From NCBI RefSeq assembly GCF_024498135.1, contig NZ_JANHOH010000001.1:62001-126000 (forward strand): a stretch of 64,000 bases of DNA, given 5' to 3'. Below the pieces are notes generated by a model, which did not search any database, was not told the DNA's origin, and worked only from the letters and a program-made list of their open reading frames with translations. Position numbers and translations under genes: made by a program. Shown here piece by piece: positions 37,334-46,160 of this stretch. This DNA comes from Mucilaginibacter aquariorum. Its GTDB lineage: Bacteria > Bacteroidota > Bacteroidia > Sphingobacteriales > Sphingobacteriaceae. The number at the start of each line of letters is the position of its first letter. The stretch's first letter is position 1.

Positions 37334-38764
37334 ATGCGTAAAATTTATAAGATCACATTGATCATTGCAACCGGCCTGGCGCTGGTTGCAATTTTCTTGT
37401 TTCAGGACAATTGGTTTTCAGGGCTTTTATTTCCGCTCAAAATCCGGACCGTACAGTTAGTGAACCTGCCTGCCAATCGCCTGCGTTTTAAAGTATTGGT
37501 TACCACCAATAAAAAGGCTGCTGTGTATTTAAAATACTGGAGCCGCGGACGTAAGGACACCCTGTATTCGGATGTAAGTAAAGATAGTTTACATCATACC
37601 CTTAATATTACCTGTACCATTGCCAACACCGACTATACTTTTGAGGTGATAGCCCGCTCGAAAACTGATTCAATAAGCAGCAACCGGTATCCCTTCGAAA
37701 CGAAGCCCATATACCAGGCCACTCCTTATTTTACGCTGGTGAGTATGGACCCATCCATTCAAAAGGAGATGGAGGGGAAGTATTTTTTAACACAGATTCT
37801 AACCCAGCCGGGCTCTATGGTCATCATTAACCATAAAGGGGATATTGTTTGGTACGAACCCTTTAAAAAAGGTGTAAAGGTGACCAACTGGACGCCCCAT
37901 CATACCATTTTAAGTATAGTGGGTTCAGAAAAAATCCCGTCATCCGGCGGTGACGAAATCGTAGAAACCGACCTGAGCGGTAAAATGGTGAGGCATTTCC
38001 AGCTTGGCAAAGGCGGCATGGATAAGATGGTACACCACGAGGTCCGTTACGATAAAGACGGAAATATTTACGCGCTCACGTTTGATAAAAAGGTGTTTGA
38101 CCTCACCAAAGCAAAGGGTTTACCGCGGGATACCGTACACGGCGACGGCATCGTGGTGTTTAACAAATCAGGGCGTAAAATATGGGAATGGAGTATGCTT
38201 GATCACCTGGACCCGCTTGGCGACCCGCTAATCTTAAAACATAAGAAAGACTGGGTGCATGCCAATTCGCTTTTTAAGGATACCGATGGCAACTTCCTGA
38301 TTTCCTACCGTGATCTTAACCAGGTTTGGAAGGTTGACCACAAAAATGGGAAGGTTTTATGGAAGCTTGGCGAAGGCGGTGATTTTGCCCTGAAAAAGGA
38401 TGAGCTGTTTTATTCGCAGCATGCCGCGTATTTTGACAGCGGTCATCACCTGGTCATGCTGGATAACGGGACCAAAACCGGCATTACCCGTGAAATTACA
38501 TTTAAGATAGACGAAGCAGGTAAGAAAGCGGAAGCGCTATCCATCATTACCCTGCCTAAAAATTATTACACCACGGCAAAGGGTAATGCCCACGCCATGG
38601 CCGGTAATAAAATGCTTTTTTGCTTAACCGACCCGCGCGCCTTCTTAATTACCAACAAGCAAGGGAAGATCTTATGGAACGTACAGGTTGGCGGCGACCC
38701 TTACCGGTTAGAAGAAATAGACGGTTTTTTAAATTACAAACCCACTGACAATGATCACAATTAA
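37334..38764 (+). CDS. Aryl-sulfate sulfotransferase (ASST)-like protein
   Basis: A 476-residue protein with an N-terminal membrane anchor or signal (about 5-24). An Ig/Fn3-like segment follows, then a beta-propeller. Typical ASST stretches are GDIVWYEPFKKG, HHTILSIVGSE, VHHEVRYDKDGNIYAL, DWVHANSLFKDTDGNFLISYRDLNQVWKV-type (quoted part: FLISYRDLNQVWKV) and DGNILWxL-like KVLWKLGEGGDF. Conserved His candidates lie in VHHEV, VHANS, SQHAAYF and GNAHAMA. ASSTs move a sulfuryl group from one organic sulfate to another acceptor without PAPS, in the periplasm. Its place directly after susD and the 14-bp overlap with the next gene tie it to the PUL. The acceptor is unknown. Confidence 0.85.
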   Translation: MRKIYKITLIIATGLALVAIFLFQDNWFSGLLFPLKIRTVQLVNLPANRLRFKVLVTTNKKAAVYLKYWSRGRKDTLYSDVSKDSLHHTLNITCTIANTDYTFEVIARSKTDSISSNRYPFETKPIYQATPYFTLVSMDPSIQKEMEGKYFLTQILTQPGSMVIINHKGDIVWYEPFKKGVKVTNWTPHHTILSIVGSEKIPSSGGDEIVETDLSGKMVRHFQLGKGGMDKMVHHEVRYDKDGNIYALTFDKKVFDLTKAKGLPRDTVHGDGIVVFNKSGRKIWEWSMLDHLDPLGDPLILKHKKDWVHANSLFKDTDGNFLISYRDLNQVWKVDHKNGKVLWKLGEGGDFALKKDELFYSQHAAYFDSGHHLVMLDNGTKTGITREITFKIDEAGKKAEALSIITLPKNYYTTAKGNAHAMAGNKMLFCLTDPRAFLITNKQGKILWNVQVGGDPYRLEEIDGFLNYKPTDNDHN

Positions 38765-39995
38765 CACAACAGCGGATACCGTTGAACAACCCTCACCGGA
38801 TGCTGTAAAATCAACCGGCTTAAGCTACCTTTTCCTGACGTTTTTACGCATAGGAATGGTTGCGTTTGGCGGCCACATGGCCCTGATAGCCGTTATACAA
38901 CGCGAAATGGCTGATAAGGACAAGGCCATATCCGAGGAGCTTATTATCGATGGCATCAGTATTGCCAGCTTACTGCCCGGCCCGGTAGCGGTTAATGTGG
39001 TGGCTTATATAGGCAATCATCTGCAGGGCGTAAAGGGCGCAGCTGTGAGTATGCTGGGCATGTTGTTGCCCGCATGCACGCTGATGTTCATCCTGTCCTG
39101 GTGCTATTTTAATTACGGTTATAAAACCAACCTGGCCGGTATCATGCTGCTTACCTCGGGTACGGTTAGCGCGATTATCTTATCAACAGGAGTTACTATA
39201 TACAAAAAAGAAGTACATGGCAACTGGTCTAATATTATGATTTGTACGGCTACCATTATCATCACCCTATTTGTAAAGGGGTATTTTATTACCCTGGGAT
39301 TAATTGCAGCCGGCGGCCTGCTCGGCTATTTCATCAATTCCGATAAAAAAGTAAAAAGCCCTGCTCAGGCCGGGGAACATCCTTTAAAATTAAGCCGTCG
39401 CAGCAAAGTGGTATTAATTGTTTTGGGTGTGCTCGAGCTCGGTTTTCTAAGTAATGCGGCCTCCTTTTTTAATAACATTTATTTAAAGCTCGTATCGGTG
39501 TTTTCCGGGATAAGTCTGTCCCTGTTTGGCGGTGGATATGTGATAGTACCCCTGATGCAGTCGCTTTTTGTTAACGACTTAAAATGGTTAAGTAACCAGC
39601 AATTTGTAGACAGTATATCCTTCAGCCAGGTAACCCCCGGCCCGATACTGGTAAGTGCCTTGTTCGTAGGGTTTAAACTGGCGGGGTTTATTGGCGGGTT
39701 GATCGCGGTGGCGGCTATTTTTATACCGTCCGCAACACTGATGCTTGTTGTTTCCAACTTCATTACCAAAAACAGGCATAGTTATACCATGAAGCGTATT
39801 TTATCGGGCATAAAGCCGGTGGTTGTTGGTATGATCATCGCCTCTGCCATATTACTCATCAAAACCATGACACTTGATGCTGCTCTTATCGTTACCATCA
39901 TGGTGTCATTTATTTTAAGTTTCAGGTTCAAAGTAAGTCCGGTTTATTTAATACTGGCGTCTTTATTTTTAGGTTTTATCATTAATTATATATGA
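38751..39995 (+). CDS. chrA: ChrA-family (CHR) oxyanion transporter
   Basis: A 414-residue membrane protein with two homologous CHR halves. The first has FLRIGMVAFGGHMALIAVIQ and LPGPVAVNVVAYIG. The second has GISLSLFGGGYVIVPLMQSL and FSQVTPGPILVSALFVGFKL. The long two-domain form is annotated as chromate transporter. CHR proteins are thought to handle chromate by similarity to sulfate. The gene overlaps the ASST gene by 14 bp and the sulfotransferase gene by 4 bp (ATGA), so translational coupling is likely. In this setting sulfate or another sulfur oxyanion is a more sensible substrate than chromate; this is inference. Confidence 0.9.
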   Translation: MITINTTADTVEQPSPDAVKSTGLSYLFLTFLRIGMVAFGGHMALIAVIQREMADKDKAISEELIIDGISIASLLPGPVAVNVVAYIGNHLQGVKGAAVSMLGMLLPACTLMFILSWCYFNYGYKTNLAGIMLLTSGTVSAIILSTGVTIYKKEVHGNWSNIMICTATIIITLFVKGYFITLGLIAAGGLLGYFINSDKKVKSPAQAGEHPLKLSRRSKVVLIVLGVLELGFLSNAASFFNNIYLKLVSVFSGISLSLFGGGYVIVPLMQSLFVNDLKWLSNQQFVDSISFSQVTPGPILVSALFVGFKLAGFIGGLIAVAAIFIPSATLMLVVSNFITKNRHSYTMKRILSGIKPVVVGMIIASAILLIKTMTLDAALIVTIMVSFILSFRFKVSPVYLILASLFLGFIINYI

Positions 39996-40999
39996 AGGTT
40001 TCAGGTATCCAGATCATAGGCACCCAACGCTCGGGATCAAATTTATTAAGGGTTATTTTAGATCAGTCGCCGGAATTAGCTTCGCCGCATCCACCACATG
40101 TTCTGGTCACATTTTATCCGCTGCTTAATCTGTATGGGGCGCTTGAAAATAATGAAAACTACTACCGCTTAGTCACTGATGTGGTCAGCTATGTGGCAGC
40201 TAACCCTGTTCCCTGGGAAGGGGTTACTTTAACCCCGCAAGATTTGTTTAACCGATCGGCTGTTAATTCGCTGTTTGAACTGAACCGTCTGATCTATGAA
40301 AAAGCTGCGGAAAGCAAAGGCGCTAAATATTGGTGCTGTAAAAGCATGAATAATGTTTACTACGCCGGCGAACTGGAAGCGCAGACAGACAAACTGAAAT
40401 ATATTTACTTATACCGGGACGGCCGTGACGTCGCTGCATCGTTTAAAAAGGCCATAGTGGGCGATAAGCACATTTATCATATCGCTACGCAATGGAAAAA
40501 AGATCAGGAGGCTAGCCTGGCTCTGGCGAGGTCGATACCGTCCGGCCGCTTTTTCTCATTAAGCTATGAGCGCCTGATAGGCAACCCGGAAGAGACTGTT
40601 CGTAGCTTATGCGATTTTTTACAAATCGCCTATAACAGCAATATGTTGAACTATTACACCTCAAAAACCTCGAAGGTTACGGCTGCATCCGGTGAGATGT
40701 GGAGCAATCTGGAAAAACCGATCATGACCACAAATACCGGCAAGTATTTGAAAGAATTTCAGGAAGATGATCTGGAAATATTTGAATTGGTTGCAGGGAA
40801 TGTACTCCTGGAGCTGGGATATCAACTGCAAACCGACAGATCAAATAAACAACTGATAGCGGAAGATAATCTGCTGGAATATTTCAAAGAAAATCATCGG
40901 TTAAAACAAGCTGTTATCAAATCCGCCAGGCCATTGGACATTGAAAATCGTATGGGACAGGAAGCTATTTTAAAGGATATCAAAAACAGAAAAGTATAA
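39992..40999 (+). CDS. PAPS-dependent sulfotransferase family protein
   Basis: A 335-residue soluble protein. The 5'-phosphosulfate-binding loop is GTQRSGSNLL (about 10-19) and the 3'-phosphate-binding motif is YRDGRDVAASF (about 140-150). SYERLIGNPEETVRSLCDFL is a common family stretch. It would use PAPS to sulfate an acceptor in the cytoplasm and release PAP. cysC (PAPS supply) and cysQ (PAP removal) at 24.8-26.2 kb complete this chemistry. The ATG overlaps the stop of chrA by 4 bp. Acceptor unknown; a glycan, lipid or small metabolite are all possible. Confidence 0.9.
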   Translation: MKVSGIQIIGTQRSGSNLLRVILDQSPELASPHPPHVLVTFYPLLNLYGALENNENYYRLVTDVVSYVAANPVPWEGVTLTPQDLFNRSAVNSLFELNRLIYEKAAESKGAKYWCCKSMNNVYYAGELEAQTDKLKYIYLYRDGRDVAASFKKAIVGDKHIYHIATQWKKDQEASLALARSIPSGRFFSLSYERLIGNPEETVRSLCDFLQIAYNSNMLNYYTSKTSKVTAASGEMWSNLEKPIMTTNTGKYLKEFQEDDLEIFELVAGNVLLELGYQLQTDRSNKQLIAEDNLLEYFKENHRLKQAVIKSARPLDIENRMGQEAILKDIKNRKV

Positions 41000-41020
41000 A
41001 GGACTTTTAAAAATTACAAT

Positions 41021-41287
41021 ATGATTGACACTATACAGATTATTAATAAAAAAGTGGCTTTGGCACAAATAAGATTTAATACAGAAAGCGACGGATGCAG
41101 TTTCTGTTGGCGGTTAATTCTTGACGAAGAAGAGATCATCGTAGATGCTGTTGATATCCGGGCGCCGACTTTTACATCGAAGGATTGGGTCGAACCCATT
41201 CAAAAGTTTAAACACCACATTTCCGTTGTTAATTGCGTTATTCATATAGATCAGCAGGGAAAGGCAATCATTACCTCACATGAATAA
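41021..41287 (+). CDS. Small hypothetical protein downstream of the sulfotransferase
   Basis: An 88-residue frame, 21 bp after the sulfotransferase gene and on the same strand, so it is probably in the same transcript. It is hydrophilic and mixed alpha/beta (VALAQIRFNTESDGCSFCWR, then EEEIIVDAVDIRAPTF). The CSFC pair could bind a metal or form a disulfide. I do not recognise a family. An accessory role in sulfotransfer is possible only by location. Confidence 0.6.
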   Translation: MIDTIQIINKKVALAQIRFNTESDGCSFCWRLILDEEEIIVDAVDIRAPTFTSKDWVEPIQKFKHHISVVNCVIHIDQQGKAIITSHE

Positions 41288-41940
41288 TGCATATGGTCAT
41301 GCCGGTGGTATCTTCCATGAACAACGTAACCCAAAGGAAGGCTTACTTTATCTGCTTTTGCCTTATTTCAACTTACCTGATCTCTAGATTAGCGCCATAC
41401 CCGACCAAAGGGCTACCCGTGCAATTGTACGGAAACATGCCCGCAAGGCCCTGGGCGAGCCGTGATGGTGCCAATGGCTAGCCTGAGCTTTCATAACCAT
41501 GAAATTATGCTTTTGTAAATGATGGAAAGATTATATGCGTATGGCTATTTTCAGATGATGAGGAACTCGAAGATAGGTTTTGGGGAGAATGATTCTTTTC
41601 ATGGATTCAATGATTAGGGACTCCGAAGTTAAAAAAGAGCATTGAAAAGATGTCCCTCAGCAAAAGAATAATAAGGTATTAACTTAACTACAGGCAGAGT
41701 ACCATTCTTTCTAGTCCATAAGACACTTTCTCCTATTTGAATAATTAAGGTACTTACAATTATCGATGCTAAATTGAGGATTAAATGCCCAACGCGATGG
41801 TATTGGAATAATTAGTTATTATTCAAAAACTTGTTTAGATTTAAATAATGATCGATTTATAAACATGCAAAAGGTAGTGATCAACTTCTTCTCCTAGCTA
41901 CCTAATTAAAAAACAATAAAATCTCTTAGTATCTGCTTAA
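41288..41940. other. Gene-poor stretch with debris of small genes
   Basis: No intact gene is visible. Around 41500-41592 a short plus-strand frame reads NYAFVNDGKIICVWLFSDDE and ends in EDRFWGE before a stop. It looks like the tail of a lost small protein. Around 41290-41400 a frame with HAGGIFHE and LLYLLLPYFNLPDL looks equally truncated. The last 300 bp before the carbonic anhydrase gene are AT-rich and should carry its promoter; I see no clear box. Confidence 0.4.
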
Positions 41941-42720
41941 ATGAAAAAATTATCACTTGTAATCATTGTATTGTTTACTCTGCATTATTTTGCTGATGCA
42001 CAGAAAGTACAACCAGCAACCGTTGTCAAAAAGCACGACCACTCAGTTTCTGCCTCATTAAAATGGGGGCCTGATCATTATATCGTAAATAGAGATTCGG
42101 CATTTACTGAACCAAGACTAGCAATAAAAAAGCTGATGGGGGGCAATAGAAGGTTCGTCGAAAATAAATCTATTCGCCCGAGACAGGATGCTGAAACAAT
42201 AAAAAAATTGGGCTTTGGTCAAAAACCCTTTACAACCATTGTAAGCTGTTCTGATTCACGCGTGCCAAATGAAATTATATTTGACCAGGGTGTAGGTGAT
42301 TTATTTGTTATCAGAACCGCAGGGCAAGTTTCATCGGCGGCCTCTTACGGAAGCATGGAGTATGCTGTAATAAAATTATATACCAGGTTAATTGTTGTTT
42401 TAGGACATACTGAGTGTGGCGCTGTAGCGGCGGCAGTGCAAAGACCTGAAGATGTTCCCGGCCACATAGTTACTTTAATAAATGAAATTAAACCTGCTGT
42501 AGCCAAGGTTGCACACATGCCGGGTGGTCCTGTGAATAATGCCGTAAGACAAAATGTAATTGATCAGGTGAATAGCCTCAGAAATTTAGATCCTATTTTA
42601 CATAAAAAATATTCAAAAGGCGAGATACTGATCGTCGGCGCCGTTTATGATATTCACACCGGAAAAGTGGAGTTTTTAAAGGAAACTTTGCACGATCTTC
42701 CGGAGAAGAAATCTAATTAA
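41941..42720 (+). CDS. Exported beta-carbonic anhydrase
   Basis: A 259-residue protein. A signal peptide (LVIIVLFTLHYFADAQ) precedes a beta-class carbonic anhydrase. Zinc ligands are in VSCSDSRVPNE (Cys, with the Asp-Arg dyad) and LGHTECGAV (His and Cys). The conserved GDLFVIRTAGQ is present. It interconverts CO2 and bicarbonate. Most beta enzymes are cytoplasmic, so the signal peptide and the N-terminal extension of about 45 residues place this one in the periplasm. It stands alone between debris regions. Confidence 0.92.
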   Translation: MKKLSLVIIVLFTLHYFADAQKVQPATVVKKHDHSVSASLKWGPDHYIVNRDSAFTEPRLAIKKLMGGNRRFVENKSIRPRQDAETIKKLGFGQKPFTTIVSCSDSRVPNEIIFDQGVGDLFVIRTAGQVSSAASYGSMEYAVIKLYTRLIVVLGHTECGAVAAAVQRPEDVPGHIVTLINEIKPAVAKVAHMPGGPVNNAVRQNVIDQVNSLRNLDPILHKKYSKGEILIVGAVYDIHTGKVEFLKETLHDLPEKKSN

Positions 42721-42999
42721 GCCTTACCGGTGATGAAAATTAAGGTCAACACCTCCTTTTAATATTTTATATGGTTGGATGACCTTTTTTATACCTGCCA
42801 CTGACGATTGGATAATCAAAGAACCTTGGGAGTTTGGTGAAACGAAACATAGCCGAATAGTGTTCATTGGTAATGACTTAAAGCCTGCAGGCTTCGAAAG
42901 AATGCTAAAGTAATGTCTGATCTCCGTGCGATAATCAGAGCTTAACCAGGTAGTTATATACCGGTTCGATAATCGCAAAACTAATCCAAAGGTGCCTAT

Positions 43000-43385
43000 G
43001 TGCTGCCGCCGATGAGTAGCGCGGATACTGCACTTCCGGATCAAACCGAACTTGACAACCTGTGCTACCAGTACCGCTATGATGAGCGCAACCGGCTAAC
43101 GCAGAAAAAACTTCCAGGCAAAGACTGGATGTATATAATATATAATAAGCTCGGTCAGGTGGTAGCCACCCATGACGCTATACAAAGAGGCAAACCCGCC
43201 CAAAAATGGACCATTACACGTTATGATGCGAGGGCCGGGTAGTGCTTACAGGTATAAATGCCTATGGCGGGATCGCATGCGCAGATAACCGGTCATAGGT
43301 GCAGGTACAAGCAAACGGATTTGCCAAGCCATAAAATATCTGTAAGTACCACCTTTGAGGTGAACTATTATAATGACTACAGCTA
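43000..43385 (+). pseudogene. RHS/YD-repeat protein remnant
   Basis: The frame from 43000 reads YRYDERNRLTQKKLPGKDWM, YIIYNKLGQVVATHD and WTITRYDARAG, classic YD-repeat units. Then a stop appears where YDxxGRVV would be expected. Shifted frames continue with GRVVLTGINAYGG (about 43226) and FEVNYYNDYS (about 43360). Both ends are missing, so it is a fragment of a once much larger polymorphic-toxin-type protein. The 280 bp before it (from 42720) hold a 106-codon minus-strand frame that I do not trust. Confidence 0.65.
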
Positions 43386-43433
43386 ATCCGGATGATCAAT
43401 CTCATATGCTCAAAAGTCTTGGACTATAAAGCT

Positions 43434-45845
43434 TTACAGTTTAAAAGCTACAGTTGCGCTAAACCTCCGCGGCATCATTTGATTGACATAACTGCCCCAA
43501 TAAACTTCATTGGTGAGATTATCTAACTTAAGACTCAAACGGAAAATCCTGTTCTCATAACTGGTTACAGCATTTAAAACAGTATAAGATGGTATGTAAA
43601 ACTCACCGGTGCTACGAGACTGACTAATGTATGCTTTGCTATTATAGTTACCTCCGATGCCAAATGACAGCCCCTTTAAAGCTTTTTTCTGGAAGGCGTA
43701 ATTAATCCATAAATTAGCTGTTTCGGCAGGGCCTGTCCATTGCCTTAATCCATCAATATCCGGATTTGTATTGATGGCATATGCTTTATTATGCGAATAG
43801 CCGGCAACTACGTTGAACCCTTTAGTAAGGTTAGCGATCAGCTCTCCTTCAAACCCTTTACTGGCTTGTCCGCCATCCTGAACGGCAAATCCAACCCGGT
43901 CAGGATCAAGGCGAATCACATCTTTTACCTTTATATCATAATAACTAAACGTTGAATTCAACATACCATCAAACAGATCAACTTTAAAACCCAGTTCCCA
44001 TTGATTTGCATTGCTGGGTTTAAAAGCACTTCTCTCGCCATCGGGTTGTATTACAGGCCCGTTATTTGTAAAACCATTCATGTAATTTCCAAATAGGGAT
44101 ACCTTTTCAGGGATAACCTGATAAACAAGCCCTAATTTGGGAGATAAATTGGTTTGATTGTATTTTCCAGTGGTTGTATCAGCCGTAACATTGTATGATC
44201 CTCCCGAACTGAAATTATCAAACCGAAGGCTCACCATAGCCATAAAATCAGACGTAATATTAAACACATCAGAAAAATAGGCGCTATAGGTACTTTGCGA
44301 AGATATATTTCTGATCGGACTTAGTTGAGCAAGAGTGGCATCAACAGTTTGTTTACTGATGTTGGTATACTCCGGATCTTTTCCTATTAGTTTTACCTTA
44401 TCAAATGGATAGGCAATTAAAAAATTCTCATTAGCGCGGTTTGTATAGTAATCGAGCCCGATAACCAATCTATTTCTATGATTGCCAATCCTGAAATCAC
44501 CCGTAAAGTTTTGTTGAGCCTCAATGGTATTATAATTTGAATTACTGTACCGGATATTTCTATTCACCGAATCTCCATGAATTTCATTCCATACCCGGTA
44601 GCCATCACTTGAATGTTTGGTTTGAGATAGAATAGTCTGAGATTTCCACCTGTCTGATAATTTATAATTTACTTCGGCAATCAAACTTACCGAGGGCTTC
44701 GATTCAGTAAGATCATTGCCTTGATAATATCGCTTCCAGTTCAGATCCAAAGTTTTTGGATTTGTTTGCGTAAATGAATTTTCAGGAAACAAACGGTGAA
44801 AGTCATTTGACTTTTGCTGGTAAATTTCTGCATCTAACGAGATTGATAGGCGATCAGTTACCTGATAAAGTAAGGAAGGGGCTATAAATAATCTCCTGGT
44901 AAAACCAGCATCCATGTAGTTGCCCTCGTCATGGTAAGCTATATTTGTACGCAGCAATAAGCCTTTTTCTTTATCTAAAGGGGTATTGATGTCAGCGGTA
45001 ATCCTGCTTAAATCGTAACCGCCTATAGTATAACTAACCTCTCCTTTAAATGTACCGAACGGTTTCTTGGTAACCCGGTTAATTAAACCTCCAAATGAAG
45101 TTAAACTATTGCCAAATAACGTTGCTGATGGTCCTTTTAATACCTCAATACTCTCGATATTTGCTACCTCTAAGCTATTGTCCTTGTTATCCTGAACGCC
45201 GTTTCTAAGTAAACTTTGGTTTGAAAAGCCCCTCATGTAAAATGAATTGCTTCCATTAACCAGACCCTGACTTACGCCGGTTACGTTTTTCAGTACGTCA
45301 TTATAACTAATGATCACCTGGTCTTGCAGGAGGTCTTTGGGTACAACGTTATAAACCTGCGGATTTTCCAGGTTTTTGAGAGGCAGCTTTGCCACACCGT
45401 CGGTCTCTTTTTTAGCGAATTTATTATAGCCCGAAGTAATCACTACTTCTTTCAAAGTCTCATTGTCTTCACGCAGCACAAAATCGGCCGTAATCGTTTC
45501 GTTGGCTTTAACATTGATTTGCCTGTTTTGCGAAACAAGGCCAATGTGCTTTACCGTTAAGGTATAAATACCTGCCGGAATGGTGGTCAGTACATAATTG
45601 CCACTCTCGTCTGTTTTGGTTGCTTTAACACCTGTTAATGTAACACTTACTAACGGTGCTGTGTTGCCATTGGCAAGGGTGATCGTGCCTTTAACGGTAC
45701 CGGTTTGTTGCTGCGCGAAAGCCAATACTGAAAAAAATAAACATATCAATAACGCCATTGCGGCTTTATAAACCGGATGCGGTATGTTGAGGAAGGTAAA
45801 ATGTTTAGACGTAAAAGCAGATCTGCATAGTAAAATAGATTTCAT
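43434..45845 (-). CDS. TonB-dependent siderophore-type receptor
   Basis: An 803-residue outer-membrane receptor. The signal peptide (ALLICLFFSVLAFAQ) is followed by a carboxypeptidase-regulatory-like domain (GTITLANGNTAPLVSVTLTG). The TonB box region has EVVITSGYNKFAKKETDGVA. The plug carries NVTGVSQGLVNGSNSFYMRG and IEVLKGPSATLFGNSLTSFG, the siderophore-receptor signature. The barrel ends with RFSATVAFKL. The plug pattern (FYMRGFxxQ, IEVLKGPSA) separates it from SusC. It likely imports a ferric siderophore. Upstream lie a structured leader and a Fur-like palindrome. Confidence 0.92.
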   Translation of the reverse strand: MKSILLCRSAFTSKHFTFLNIPHPVYKAAMALLICLFFSVLAFAQQQTGTVKGTITLANGNTAPLVSVTLTGVKATKTDESGNYVLTTIPAGIYTLTVKHIGLVSQNRQINVKANETITADFVLREDNETLKEVVITSGYNKFAKKETDGVAKLPLKNLENPQVYNVVPKDLLQDQVIISYNDVLKNVTGVSQGLVNGSNSFYMRGFSNQSLLRNGVQDNKDNSLEVANIESIEVLKGPSATLFGNSLTSFGGLINRVTKKPFGTFKGEVSYTIGGYDLSRITADINTPLDKEKGLLLRTNIAYHDEGNYMDAGFTRRLFIAPSLLYQVTDRLSISLDAEIYQQKSNDFHRLFPENSFTQTNPKTLDLNWKRYYQGNDLTESKPSVSLIAEVNYKLSDRWKSQTILSQTKHSSDGYRVWNEIHGDSVNRNIRYSNSNYNTIEAQQNFTGDFRIGNHRNRLVIGLDYYTNRANENFLIAYPFDKVKLIGKDPEYTNISKQTVDATLAQLSPIRNISSQSTYSAYFSDVFNITSDFMAMVSLRFDNFSSGGSYNVTADTTTGKYNQTNLSPKLGLVYQVIPEKVSLFGNYMNGFTNNGPVIQPDGERSAFKPSNANQWELGFKVDLFDGMLNSTFSYYDIKVKDVIRLDPDRVGFAVQDGGQASKGFEGELIANLTKGFNVVAGYSHNKAYAINTNPDIDGLRQWTGPAETANLWINYAFQKKALKGLSFGIGGNYNSKAYISQSRSTGEFYIPSYTVLNAVTSYENRIFRLSLKLDNLTNEVYWGSYVNQMMPRRFSATVAFKL

Positions 45846-45889
45846 AGTTTTGTTGAAATGATTAATTGATTAAAGGATTAGTTAACATT

Positions 45890-45923
45890 ACCCGGTGTGA
45901 AGTTTGGCGACCAAGCACCGGGT
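45890..45923 (-). promoter_or_regulatory. Structured leader hairpin of the TonB receptor mRNA
   Basis: ACCCGGTG pairs perfectly with CACCGGGT (45890-45897 with 45916-45923). Inside the 18-nt loop a second stem forms (TTGG-TCG-CCAA in the minus strand). It begins 44 bp before the start codon of the receptor gene. There is no T-run, so it is not a simple terminator. A cis-regulatory RNA or mRNA-stability element is possible; I cannot assign a known class. Confidence 0.5.
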
Positions 45924-46004
45924 TCTTTGTTTAGCGGGAAATGATCAGGGCGGGGCTTTACACATGGGTTGTTCTTTATACAAGTAGATGTCACAAAGAA
46001 AAGT

Positions 46005-46053
46005 CTTATTTAGAATAAATCCAAATAAGATATGGAATAACTTGTTTAAACAA
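46005..46053. promoter_or_regulatory. Fur-like box and 12-bp palindrome upstream of the TonB receptor
   Basis: CTTATTT (46005-46011) and AAATAAG (46023-46029) are perfect 7-bp arms around an 11-bp AT-rich core. This resembles Bacteroidota Fur boxes with an ATTTAGA-like half site. TTGTTTAAACAA (46042-46053) is a perfect 12-bp palindrome. Both lie 160-210 bp before a siderophore-type receptor, which is usually iron-repressed. Confidence 0.5.
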
Positions 46054-46160
46054 CTTTATTATCAGTGGTTCAAATTAAAAATTTAGTATCCATCAGGAGC
46101 AGTTAAATAATATGGCAGAATATTTTGAAATATCTTTGATAGCACAAAAATTTATAACCC

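Noticed and set aside
38751..39995. Chromate-resistance function for the ChrA-like protein
   Set aside because: The gene is locked between two sulfotransfer genes and no chromate or metal regulator is near; the name reflects the family only.
42724..43044. A 106-codon minus-strand frame between the carbonic anhydrase gene and RHS debris
   Set aside because: It overlaps the RHS remnant on the other strand, lacks a start context, and matches nothing I know.
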